Assembly: GCA_026770585.1 (NCBI GenBank)
Contig: MU647670.1
Location: 48,989 to 62,295, forward strand
DNA from: Baffinella frigidus
Lineage: Eukaryota; Cryptophyceae; Cryptomonadales; Baffinellaceae
Direction: 5' to 3'
DNA: 13,307 nt
The notes under the pieces are model-generated. The model was not told where the DNA came from and did not search any database. It worked only from the letters and a program-made list of their open reading frames with translations. Position numbers and translations under genes: made by a program. This document shows positions 1-7,441 of the stretch, piece by piece (the stretch's first letter is position 1; each line of letters begins with the position of its first letter).

Positions 1-2
1 CA

Positions 3-1046
3 CTTGACGGAACGGCAGACGCCCTCCTCATAGTCGACGAATCCTCCACTGCTTACGTGGTGTGTCCCGCTAAGGACACCACGGCTGCCACGGTAATCAA
101 CCTCCTCCAAAGCTTTCAGGCGGGAGGGCCTCACATCACTAGACTCCGTGCTGATAACGAGTTTAACAGCAAGGAACTACGCGATTGGCTGACGAGCAAC
201 GGTACCCGTCCCGAATTTAGCCCCCCCCGCGAACCAGAGTCAAACGGGAAGGCTGAGAGCGGAGTCGGGTACATCAAGCAGACGGCTCGGGCGCTACGTT
301 CCCAAGCCGGAGCGGACCTGCGATATAGGCACCTAGCTATGGAGTGGGCAGCAACAGTCCACAACAACCAGGCATGCTCCGCCAACCAGGGGGAGTCGGC
401 ACCATCTCATGTCTGGAACAACATCCCAGGGCAATGGAAAAGGTTAGCCCAACCCCCCTGGGGATGTAGAGCCTTCAGCTTCGTGGGAAAGGATAACGTG
501 GAGGACACCACCAACCAACAACGCGCCACACCTGGCATCTTCGTGGGGTACTCCAAAACCAGCCCCGCCTACCGCGTTCTAGACCTTGACACCATGACAA
601 TCAAGGAACGTTCGAGAGTCCGGTTCTTCGAGAGTAACTTCCCCCTCAAGGACATGCTAGAGGCAGGCGAACTATGCCCCAGCGACAGAATCCAAAACCC
701 AGATGGCTGGCGCCGCTTCGGAGCGCTGCAACCGTCACAGGTCACCGATGCGCAACTGGGGAACTACCTGGGAGGTAAATCCATTCAAATAGTACTCCCC
801 GTGGAGGCTGATCCCGAGCAGGCCCCCAACCGTTGGACTGCTAGGGTGCACCGTCTCGTTCAAAACAACGATCAACAACGCACACAAGCCGTGATCGTAG
901 AACTGATGCACTTTGATGGCGACCACGAAAACCTCCACCCCCGTTACCGGGGATACCTAGATCCGAAGACGCCTCTCACCATGAAGCTCCAGATCTCGAC
1001 GGGATACAAGCGACACACCGGAACTACAGACTCTTTAAATGACTAG
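3..1046 (+). CDS. Copia-type retrotransposon integrase, 3' part of pol, truncated before reverse transcriptase
   Basis: The frame is open from the first complete codon at position 3 to a TAG at 1044-1046, so the 5' end lies outside the window. It encodes the C-terminal half of a Ty1/Copia integrase, which joins element cDNA to host DNA. Numbering from the GTG at 57, LRADNEF gives the second catalytic Asp (D33) and SNGKAE the catalytic Glu (E67); the first Asp should lie upstream of the window. The D-E spacing is 33 residues rather than the usual 35, because the GT of the common DNGTEF motif is absent. The Copia-specific extension follows: WGCRAFSFVGK, then FVGYS (162-166), AYRVLDLDT and FFESNFP. 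The last ~110 residues are not recognised. No reverse transcriptase, RNase H or LTR follows, so this is a truncated or unusually organised element. The absence of internal stops suggests recent decay or an intact fragment. Confidence 0.85.
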   Translation, partial: LDGTADALLIVDESSTAYVVCPAKDTTAATVINLLQSFQAGGPHITRLRADNEFNSKELRDWLTSNGTRPEFSPPREPESNGKAESGVGYIKQTARALRSQAGADLRYRHLAMEWAATVHNNQACSANQGESAPSHVWNNIPGQWKRLAQPPWGCRAFSFVGKDNVEDTTNQQRATPGIFVGYSKTSPAYRVLDLDTMTIKERSRVRFFESNFPLKDMLEAGELCPSDRIQNPDGWRRFGALQPSQVTDAQLGNYLGGKSIQIVLPVEADPEQAPNRWTARVHRLVQNNDQQRTQAVIVELMHFDGDHENLHPRYRGYLDPKTPLTMKLQISTGYKRHTGTTDSLND

Positions 1047-1717
1047 ATTGAATGTATGGCGCCAGAGGCCCAGAAACATGCCCACCGTTTTAGTCAACTT
1101 TCCACGAACAAAGCGAGTTTTTGGCATCTTCCTGTGCTCCGCTGGAGATACTTCACCAAGTGGGTTTAGAGAGGGCGTGATGAGAAATCCAAAACCGTCG
1201 AGACAAGTGAAATCGGCCGAGGGGATCAGAAGTTAGAGGACACATGTTTTTGGGGGTTTCACATTCCTATAGGAATGGCTCAAAGGGTTTGGGCCCCCTC
1301 CACTTTCTGACTTTTGAAATCCGGTTGGACCCCGAATGTTGTCTAAAGGACCTGAAGGACATCTCCTTTCATCTTTGGTGGCCATCTTTGGTGTCTAACT
1401 GATTTCACCTCACCCCCCCACAAAGTCCCTTTCACCGTGTGGGGCCACGCCAAGTCAGAACTGAGACTTACTTATTGAACTGGGGATTTTCAAATACAAG
1501 TCCCTTGTAACAGGAGCCGCATAATAGTAGTACGCTGGGCCTACAATACCAATAGCCCGGGGCGTGAGGACGTGTCAGGACGAGATGAGTGGTCACGTGA
1601 CCGATTCGTTTCGGTTTAGTCAACCACGATTCGAGAATGCGATGGAAGCCTGTCGCAAGAAGGTCAGAACAATACGAAAACACAAATCCGGTCGTTTTTT
1701 ATTGATTTGGTCCCTCC
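1047..1717. other. Gene-free spacer after the Copia fragment
   Basis: I see no convincing coding sequence here; open frames are short and lack recognisable motifs. A perfect 12-bp palindrome, GGTCACGTGACC, with the CACGTG E-box core lies at 1591-1602 but has no gene context. The first part could be decayed retroelement DNA, since it directly follows the integrase stop, but no reverse-transcriptase motif or LTR end (TG...CA) can be placed. Confidence 0.5.
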
Positions 1718-1838
1718 GTCATCATTTTTTACGCCCTTTCGAAAAAAGAAAGACCAATTTTTTGTTGTTTGGATCATGTTTTACACCCCTTCGAATCAAT
1801 GGACGCTATCTTTTCGAAAGGGCGTAAAAACTGATGAC
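1718..1838. repeat. 28-bp inverted repeat with a degenerate third copy in the loop
   Basis: The arms at 1718-1745 and 1811-1838 are reverse complements with one mismatch in 28 bp; both contain TTTTTACGCCCTTTCGAAAA or its complement. The 65-bp spacer holds another degenerate copy at 1779-1795 (TTTTACACCCCTTCGAA). The structure would fold into a strong hairpin and has the size of a small MITE or a terminal-repeat remnant. No target duplication is evident. A CRE-like palindrome (TGACGTCA, 1835-1842) overlaps the right arm. Confidence 0.75.
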
Positions 1839-2624
1839 GTCAACAAACCGCCTTGTCGTGGATTGTTCTGGAAGGACGTGGAAACATGGGAACGTTTTCG
1901 GAGCTTGACTGAAAGTTGACCTGGCCAGTGGTAAACAAGCCGAAAGTATTGGGAATTGGATCCCTTTGCCATGAGTGTGCCGCCGGAATTGTAAAAATAT
2001 GTACCACTAAGAGCACTTGTAGCGCGAACGAGTGTGTGTGAAAAAGCCAGTTGTGCCCTGGCGCGGTATTCGTGATTGAAGCTCTTAAACTTCAACCATG
2101 GGATACCATGAGCCTCATAAAGGCTGACTTGGGTTCGGTGCGTGCGCGAGCGCGGTCTTCTGGATCAACTCAACCACCCCAAGAGAACCACCCTGTATCC
2201 CCTCCTCACAAGCCTCTGCACTGGAGAGCTAAACGCGATCCGAGAGCAGAAATGCTTTCTCTGCAGTCCTTTCTACGGAAGGGCGTGTCGTTGGGCTATG
2301 TAGGACCTAAAGGAACTCTACACACCCACCTTTCTCTCTTCATTAACTTTGCTGACTTCCGTACATTGGGGGAAACCTCTACATTTGCTTGGTTTGACAT
2401 CTGAGGTATCCGTGGTTGGAACTCGTATGAGCCTAACGATGGGATACGTTGGCCTTCAGCCAACTTGCTTTATCCTGAGTGTGTGAGAGAGCTCGTTCCT
2501 CGTTGGGACCTTCACACGCCCGATGAGGATATCCTTTAGCCGGTTTGTGGCGCGATCCTTCTGCACCGGGGCGAAGAACCTCAAGGACCTAAAGGGATCG
2601 GAATTCTCTGTCTCGAAACCTGCT
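1839..2624. other. Spacer with weak repeat copies, no gene recognised
   Basis: Open frames here have no recognisable domain. Short pieces of a dispersed repeat occur: GGACCTAAAGG motifs at about 2303 and 2585, and CTTTCTACGGAAGGGCGTG near 2268. A small hairpin, GTTGGC/GCCAAC with a 5-nt loop, lies near 2449-2465. Confidence 0.45.
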
Positions 2625-2726
2625 ATCCCCTAAGTGGCGAGTAGGCTCATACGCCCTACGGTAGGGCCCTAGGACCTGCCTAGGGCGAGCTAGGGTGATT
2701 AATCGCCCGTCCCCCACTTAAGGGAT
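2625..2726. mobile_element. MITE-like element, copy 1 (102 bp)
   Basis: Terminal inverted repeats ATCCCCTAAGTGG (2625-2637) and CCACTTAAGGGAT (2714-2726) match at 12 of 13 positions. They are flanked by the direct repeat TGCT (2621-2624 and 2727-2730), consistent with a 4-bp target-site duplication. The interior carries the segment from AAGTGGCGAGTAGGCTCATA to GGGCCCTAGGACCTGC, which recurs almost identically in the element at 8290-8413. There is no coding capacity, so mobilisation would depend on a transposase elsewhere. The superfamily cannot be assigned from this sequence alone. Confidence 0.7.
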
Positions 2727-2836
2727 TGCTCCAGGACCAGCCCCCGCGGCTGTGCTCACCACGGCGTTTCGATCCAGCGGATGTGGAAACGTGCGTGCTG
2801 CTGTACAACCTTTATTCAAGCTCCATAAGCTCCATG

Positions 2837-2903
2837 CTTTTCTGCAGAAAAGTGTCCGCATATTCTGGGAGCTCGAAGAACCTGAAAACCCTAAAAGGTG
2901 TCG
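2837..2903. repeat. Dispersed ~65-bp repeat, copy A
   Basis: This segment begins with a perfect 16-bp palindrome (CTTTTCTGCAGAAAAG, 2837-2852) and continues with GTGTCCGCATATTCTGGGAG, CTCGAAGAACC and CCCTAAAAGGTG. The same order of motifs occurs at 4351-4422. Weaker matches lie near 1346, 2303 and 2568. It is unlike the MITE family nearby; its nature is unknown. Confidence 0.6.
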
Positions 2904-3042
2904 TCGTGTAACTGTTAAAACCTTGAATAAACCTCCCATTGCTCCAATGGAACTGCAGTTGGTGGTGAGGCGCTTGACCGATGGAGGGTCGCAACCTTCT
3001 GATTGAAGGCTCCTTTCCGAGAGGAGAGGGCGAAGCTCATGC

Positions 3043-3190
3043 AACTTTCTCTCTCGCTCTCTCTCGCTCGCTCGCTCGCTATCTCTCTCGCGCGCTCTCT
3101 CGCGCTCGCTCGCTCGATCTCGATCTCGCTCTCGATCTCGCTCTCGATCTCGCTTACGCTTTCTCTCTCGCCCTCTTTCGCTCGATTGCT
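3043..3190. repeat. CTCTCG-rich microsatellite with a GATCTCGCTCTC subarray
   Basis: Imperfect CTCTCG/CTCG repeats run across this stretch, with a 12-bp subarray (GATCTCGCTCTC) at about 3115-3150. Long open frames across it on both strands (Ser/Leu/Arg-rich on plus, Glu/Arg/Ser-rich on minus) arise because the repeat lacks stop codons. They are not considered genes. Confidence 0.85.
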
Positions 3191-3466
3191 TACTCTACTC
3201 GCGTCTGGGGGACAGGTCTGTCGGGTCAGGTACCCCGACATTCGCTGGAAGTGACTCTACGAACAGGTTTTGGGCCTCACCAAGAGTCCCGGCGGTTGAC
3301 TAACCCGGGAAATTTTGTACCAGAATGGTGGCCAATCCGGGCAAGCGTTGTGCCAGAAACATCTCAGATTAATCAACGGTCGTGGGGCTCTCGGCGCCTC
3401 TCTCCTCCACGGAAAACCCCCCTCCTTTTCTTGATCGACCCTTGTGGCACGATGCGGTCGTTAAAA

Positions 3467-4115
3467 GTTTAGGGTTTAGAGATTAACGTTTCTTGATCAG
3501 GGTTTGAGGTTTGGAGTTGAGGTTTTTCAGGTTTGGGGTTTGGGGTTTAGGGTTTAGGGTTTAGGGTTCAAGGTTTAGGGTTCAGGGTTTAGGGTTTAGG
3601 GTTTAGGGTTTGGGGGCTGGGGGCTAGGTTTGGGATTTATGGTTTGGGATTTGATATTTGGGGTTAAGGGTTTAGGGTTGAGGGTTTAGAAATGTAGTGT
3701 TTAGGGTTTAGGGTTCAGGGTTTGGAGTTCAGGGTTCAGGGTGTAGGGTTCAGGGTCCATGGTTCGAAGTCCAGGGTTTAGGGTCTAGGGTTTGGGGTTG
3801 ATGGTTGAGGGTTGAGGGTTGAGGGTTGAGGTTTGAGGATTCAGGGTTCAGGGTTCAGGGTTCAGGGTTCAGGGTATATGGTTTGTGGTTTAGGGTTTAG
3901 GGTTTGGGGGTCGGGGCTTAGGGTACAGGGTCTAGGGTTTTGGGTTTAGGGTTTAGGGGTTAGGGGTTAGGGTTTAGGGGTTAGGGGTTAGGGGTTAGGG
4001 TTTAGGGTTTAGGGTTTAGGGTTTAGGGTTTAGGGCTTAGGGCTTAGGGTTCAGATTGTAGGGTTTAGAGTTCAGAGTTTAGGGTTTAGGGTTTAGGGTT
4101 TAGGGTTCAGGGTTC
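3467..4115 (+). repeat. Interstitial degenerate telomeric tract, (TTTAGGG)n type
   Basis: About 650 bp of heptamer-like repeats with the G-rich strand on plus. The canonical unit is TTTAGGG, the plant/algal-type telomere repeat also known from several alveolates. Variants occur in blocks: TTGAGGG (about 3803-3831), TTCAGGG (3840-3874), TTAGGGG (about 3954-3998) and TTTAGGG (about 4000-4035 and 4080-4105). The tract lies more than 3 kb from the left edge and 9 kb from the right, so it is not a chromosome end here. It could mark a former end, a fusion site, repair-inserted telomeric DNA or subtelomeric location. Confidence 0.9.
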
Positions 4116-4812
4116 TGGATCCTCAACACTAAACAACCCTGACACACAAGCTCCACAGGGCTGAGCCCGCGGCACCGCCCCCCGCCGTGCCGCGCGCGCA
4201 ACCTGCACTCTGCACCTCTCCAGAAAGAAACCACTGTGCTGCGCGCGCCGACCGCGTGGTCGGTCGCGACAGCCCGGGCCCCAAAAATCGTTTCGCTCAA
4301 GGGATCACAAGATCGGTGGTCCCCGAAACGAGGTGAGTCAGAAGCATGGCCTTTCTACCGAACAAGTTCCGGTGTCCGCTTATGTTGGGAGCTCGAAAAC
4401 CCTTCAGGACCTAAACGTCACCGATGAAGAGGAAGAAACGTAAAGCCGCGGCGCCATATTTTTCGGTCGATTGTAGGTGGAACCAGATTCAATTCGAACC
4501 CGTTTCGAGCTATCTTAAGGGTGAAATTGGCCATCTTAGCCTCGACACAGCTTTCACATAGGAAAAAACTCACGCAAGATAACACACATGCGAATTTAAC
4601 AAAATGTGTTTCCATATGACCTGCTCCCCAGCGCCTATCCCACCTTTCGTCCCCCCCAATTCCAGAGCGTCCATCGCCGCTGCAACGGCGCTGTGCTCTG
4701 GTGCCACTGCCCCATGCAGGAAGAGCCGGCGTGACTTTCCACGTGGCTGTGTCCCCAGAAGTGAGCCCGCCCGCCTCCTCATAAGTGTACGAGGAGGATC
4801 CGGGGCGACAAA
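4116..4812. other. Spacer without recognised gene
   Basis: The stretch contains CG-rich sequence after the telomeric tract, a short hairpin (CGACC/GGTCG near 4249-4262) and one copy of the dispersed repeat (4351-4422). Short open frames on both strands have no recognisable motifs. Confidence 0.4.
4351..4422. repeat. Dispersed ~65-bp repeat, copy B
   Basis: Shares the motif order of the copy at 2837-2903: CTTTCTACCGAACAAG, then GTGTCCGCTTATGTTGGGAG, CTCGAAAACCC, and AGGACCTAAACG. The core TGGGAGCTCGAA is identical in the two copies. No coding role is apparent. Confidence 0.6.
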
Positions 4813-4875
4813 CTTCTCTCTCTCTCTCTCTTTCACCCTCTCTCCCCCCCCCCCCCTTTCTCTCTCTCTCTCTCG
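4813..4875. repeat. CT microsatellite with internal C homopolymer
   Basis: A (CT)n tract is interrupted by a run of about 14 C residues at roughly 4844-4857 and followed by further (CT)n. The pyrimidine strand is on plus, as in the other CT tracts of the window. Confidence 0.9.
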
Positions 4876-4909
4876 GTGACAGCGCTGGAGCGCGCGGCGC
4901 GAAGAACGC

Positions 4910-5860
4910 CTACTTGTACGCCTTCTTGGCCTTCCCGCGCGAAGAAGCGCGTCCCGAGGCGGGCCCGTCCTCTTTCTTCCATCCCAAGACGGGCCCGTCC
5001 ATTCCCGAGGCGTGCCCGTGCCGAGCGGAGGCGGGCATGTCCCAGACTCCGTCCCGAGGCGGGCGCGTCATGCCCTGAGGCGGGCCCGTCCTGGACCCCG
5101 AAGCGGGCCCGTACGGAGCGACGAACGGGTGCCCGTAGCGCTCGGAGGGACCCGGGAGGCGCCGGGGCTGCGGAGCGTGCTGGGACGGGCCCGCCTCGGG
5201 TTCCGAGCGGCCCGCCTCCGGACGGAAGAAAGAGGGTCCCCGCTCGCGGAGCACGCTATCGCCGTGGAGCGGTTTTCCTGCTCCCCAGCCTCCAGCAACG
5301 CGGGTTTCTTGCTGGAACCCCGCGCCACGGGGATCACGGGGTTCTTGCTCGAGGAACGGATCCCCTCCTCCAGGCGAACGCTGAAGGGAGCTGTGCGGAG
5401 GCCCACGCTCGTCGAGCCCCGCGAACCACGGTTCCGAGGCGGGCCCGTCCATACCCGAGGCGGACCCCTGCAGTTCCGAGGCGGGCTCGTCCTGTCCCGA
5501 GGCGGGCCAAGAACCGGGCCCGTCCCAGCCTCCGTCCCGAGGCGGGCTCAGCATGCCCTGAGGCGGGCCCGTCCGAGACCCCGAGGCGGGCCCGTCCCAA
5601 GCGGAGGCGAAGCCAGCATACTCAGAATCCTCAGAATGTTCGAAGGGCGGACCCGCAAACCAAGGCGCGGACGCCTCTTCGTACGGCTCGTCGAGCGGCC
5701 AGGGCGCGAATGCCCTCACCCCCCTTTCAGCCTCCGAATCTTGGGCCCGCCTCCGGTCTGGGCGCTCGGGCCCGCCTCGGAAGTGGTACCGCTCGTGCGC
5801 GAATGGCTCAAAGGGCCGTTCCTGGGAGAATGGCTCCAAGGGATGGCGCGCGCGCGTCTT
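4910..5860 (-). CDS. Probable 3' exon of a low-complexity DGPASG-repeat protein
   Basis: On minus, the frame is open from a stop at 5885-5887 to TAG at 4910-4912, with no ATG near its start. A good 3' splice site (CCCCTCGGCAG, ending at 5861) would open the exon in phase 0 at AAG, giving about 316 residues. The product is acidic and proline/glycine-rich, probably disordered. It has repeats such as WDGPASGSRTGPPQGM and PPRDGGWDGP (second copy PPRDGVWDMP), the motifs PFSQERPFEPF and YEEASAPWFAGPP, and a basic C-terminus (GKAKKAYK). Two 73-bp repeat copies (5041-5113, 5524-5596) differ at three codons synonymously in this frame, including adjacent TCC AGG versus TCT CGG (Ser-Arg), which favours minus-strand coding. 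The plus frames are open too but give arginine-rich sequence. No family is recognised. Confidence 0.4.
   Translation of the reverse strand, partial: KTRARHPLEPFSQERPFEPFAHERYHFRGGPERPDRRRAQDSEAERGVRAFAPWPLDEPYEEASAPWFAGPPFEHSEDSEYAGFASAWDGPASGSRTGPPQGMLSPPRDGGWDGPGSWPASGQDEPASELQGSASGMDGPASEPWFAGLDERGPPHSSLQRSPGGGDPFLEQEPRDPRGAGFQQETRVAGGWGAGKPLHGDSVLRERGPSFFRPEAGRSEPEAGPSQHAPQPRRLPGPSERYGHPFVAPYGPASGSRTGPPQGMTRPPRDGVWDMPASARHGHASGMDGPVLGWKKEDGPASGRASSRGKAKKAYK
4951..5600. repeat. GC-rich minisatellite around CCGAGGCGGGCCCGTCC
   Basis: Variants of CCGAGGCGGGCCCGTCC recur more than ten times, concentrated at 4951-5113 and 5430-5600. A larger 73-bp segment is duplicated (5041-5113 and 5524-5596, 8 differences). 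Absence of stop-like triplets in the unit keeps several frames open on both strands. The units coincide with the DGPASG repeats of the proposed minus-strand protein. Confidence 0.75.
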
Positions 5861-5937
5861 CTGCCGAGGGGCGGGGATTAGGGTTTAGGAACCATACACC
5901 GTAACCCGTAAACCAGGGCGTTTGGCTCAGGAAACAC

Positions 5938-6195
5938 CTCGCGTTGCTTAGGGTCGAGAATCGCGAGAATCTCGAGGCTTTGGAGTAATGATGAAGAAGA
6001 CGAAGAAGCAAGGCGCCCGAGATGTACAGTCGAGAACACACACTCTCTCTCTTTCTCTCTCGCTATTTCTCTCTCCAGGGTTGTGGGGCATGCGGGATGT
6101 GGGGGGCGGCAAGCGGGGTGCTCTCGCCTGCTGCGCCGGCGCGCTGCCGTGCGTTCCCTTCCCGACGCGGGCCCTTCCCGCCGCAGAGGTGCCAT
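5938..6195 (-). CDS. Candidate 5' exon of the DGPASG-repeat gene
   Basis: From an ATG at 6193-6195 the minus frame stays open to a donor-like site, GAG|GTGTTT, at 5938/5937. The intervening 77-nt segment (5861-5937) has CTAAACCCTAAT branch-like sequence and ends CCTCGGCAG. Splicing would join in phase 0 with the exon ending at 4910. The 86 residues include REGPASGRE, resembling the downstream DGPASG repeat, a serine run, and SLEILAILDPKQRE just before the donor. A weakness is that the exon crosses a CT/GA microsatellite (6039-6075), and an in-frame start further upstream is possible. Splicing is inferred from sequence only. Confidence 0.22.
6039..6109. repeat. CT tract plus 27-bp module, copy 1
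   Basis: An imperfect CTCTCTTT tract (6039-6078) is followed by a 27-bp sequence (6083-6109, containing GGGGCATGCGGGATGTGGGG). The 27-mer is repeated without mismatch at 6790-6816, again preceded by CT-rich sequence. Confidence 0.75.
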
Positions 6196-6284
6196 TCTTC
6201 TCCGTGTGCAGAAGCTTTGCCTCTGCTTTGCGCCGCAAGGCTGCCTCGTGCCTTTCCACGACCCTGACACAGGGCGCAGTAAGT

Positions 6285-6325
6285 CTCTGTCGCTCTCTCT
6301 CTCTCTCTCTCGCGCGCGCGTGCTC

Positions 6326-6358
<33 letters not shown>

Positions 6359-6378
6359 GTCTATATGTCTGTCTGTCT
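6285..6378. repeat. CT microsatellite with CG and GTCT interruptions
   Basis: Long (CT)n runs are separated by CGCGCGCGCG and end in GTCTGTCTGTCTCTC. The pyrimidine-rich strand is on plus. Arg/Glu-rich or Ser/Leu-rich frames across it are repeat artefacts. Confidence 0.9.
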
Positions 6379-6600
6379 CTCGGACCCTGGGCAATCGCAC
6401 GCAGATTTGGGATTGACGCGCGAGGGAGGTGGGTGCGAGAGATTGAATCAAACCGCAACACCGGTACAGCGGTGTGCAGAGAGTTGGCCACGGAAATTAA
6501 TGAAACGTTGGTTAAAGTTAACGGTTCTGGTACAAAAACGTCCACGTGTACCATTTTTCATTATTGCGGCGGCCATCTTCTCTGAGGTGTGCAGAGGGGA

Positions 6601-6871
6601 GGTTCGACAGACCTGAGCAAGGTGAGTGGGTGTGTGTGGGGGGGGGGGGGAGGAAGGAAAGAGAGAGGGAGTCGATAGTTCCAGCATCGTGGGGGGGAGG
6701 GGTCGACAGACCTGAGCAGGGAGTTGGGGCTTCTCTTTCTCTTGCTATCTCTCTCTCTCCGGGGTGGGTATCTCTCTCTCTCCGAGGTGGTGGGGCATGC
6801 GGGATGTGGGGGGCGGTAGGGTGCTCGAGATAAAGAAAGATATGGGAGTTGAGGGTCGACTGACCTGAGCT
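6601..6871. repeat. Three spaced copies of a GTCGACAGACCTGAGC module
   Basis: GGTTCGACAGACCTGAGCA (6601-6619), GGTCGACAGACCTGAGCA (6701-6718) and GGTCGACTGACCTGAGCT (6854-6871) recur with 100 and 153 bp spacing. Copies 2 and 3 also share the following GGGAGT(T/C)GGGGC. The first copy runs into AAG|GTGAGT, a good plus-strand splice-donor consensus, but I find no convincing exon before it. A G homopolymer of about 13 lies near 6639-6651. Confidence 0.6.
6724..6816. repeat. CT tracts plus 27-bp module, copy 2
   Basis: Two CT-rich blocks (6728-6760, 6770-6782) precede the exact 27-bp repeat at 6790-6816, in the same arrangement as at 6039-6109. This indicates a segmental or template-switch duplication 707 bp away. 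Confidence 0.7.
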
Positions 6872-6941
6872 GGGAGTCGGGGCCCCACGGGACAAAGACC
6901 CGGTCGACCTGTGGAGGGGTGGGTATCGTCATCAGCACAGT

Positions 6942-7046
6942 ACCAAGAACCAAGAACCAAGAGCCAAGCAACCAAGCAACCAAGCGACCAACCAAGAACC
7001 AAGAACCAAGAACCAAGAAGCAAGAACCGAGATCCAAGAACCAAGT
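6942..7046. repeat. AACCAAG heptamer array
   Basis: About 15 imperfect units of AACCAAG, with AGCCAAG and AACCAAGC variants. Read on minus it is CTTGGTT. The unit is seven bases long like the telomeric repeat but differs in sequence. A smaller cluster occurs at 7812-7847. Confidence 0.85.
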
Positions 7047-7047
7047 A

Positions 7048-7282
7048 AGGTGCGGTGCTGAAGCTGGTTTTCGGCAATCAAATACCAATCCCTGGAGGGT
7101 TGGGGTATGAGTGGGCGAGGGTCAGCAGGGGGGGGTGTAACGGAGGCGTGATGAGCTTTCTGAGCATTCTGATGTATGAGGGAGGAATCGCCGGTGTGCG
7201 ATGAGGATATGGGGCATCGATGCTGAGGGGCGGGGTATAGGGGCGTTGGGTGGAGTGGGGGGGGGCGAGAATTTGATTCGAG
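7048..7282. other. G-rich spacer with no gene recognised
   Basis: GT/GG-rich sequence with runs of G (for example near 7128-7135 and 7256-7265). Open frames on minus are proline/serine/histidine-rich and lack motifs. Confidence 0.4.
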
Positions 7283-7366
7283 ATGGTTCGCGTTGAATAA
7301 TTTCAAATTGAAATGATTTGACATGATTGGCGTTGAATATTTTCAAATCGAAAGGATTCGCGTTGG
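7283..7366. repeat. 40-bp tandem repeat, about two copies
   Basis: ATGGTTCGCGTTGAATAATT... (7283-7322) is followed by ATGATTGGCGTTGAATATTT... (7323-7355) and a partial third start, ATTCGCGTTGG (7356-7366). Each copy includes a TTTCAAAT(T/C)GAAA dyad. Confidence 0.65.
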
Positions 7367-7441
7367 AACAGAGGCTGCTCGAGGTTCAGGAGAGACCTCC
7401 CCCGCAAGATGAAAAACATCTTACAGGATCGTTGCCTCAAG

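Noticed and set aside
2915-3472. Ser/Leu- and Glu/Ser-rich frames on both strands
   Set aside because: Produced by the CTCTCG microsatellite at 3043-3190.
3755-3775. GGTTCGAAGTCC, similar to a tRNA B-box
   Set aside because: It is a variant within the telomeric heptamer tract; no acceptor stem or A-box can be placed around it.
3043-4115. CRISPR-like regular repeats
   Set aside because: Microsatellite and telomeric heptamers without unique spacers, in a eukaryotic context.
5012-5881. Second plus-strand frame of 289 codons over the same repeat
   Set aside because: Same repeat-driven openness and no motif support.
4876-5904. Plus-strand frame of 342 codons, arginine/proline-rich, over the GC-rich minisatellite
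   Set aside because: Its composition (repeated RRARP) is what the stop-free repeat gives in this frame. Repeat-copy variation preserves residues better on minus, and no domain is visible.
6047-6080. Strong plus-strand 3' splice-site look-alike (pyrimidine tract then CCAG)
   Set aside because: No plus-strand exon with coding character follows; the tract is a microsatellite.
5948-6554. Minus-strand Arg/Glu-rich frames (RERERERE type)
   Set aside because: Direct read-through of CT/GA microsatellites; not protein-like.
6417-6621. Possible plus-strand exon ending at AAG|GTGAGT (6621/6622)
   Set aside because: The donor is good, but upstream frames are short and without motifs, and the site lies in a repeated module whose other copies lack the donor.
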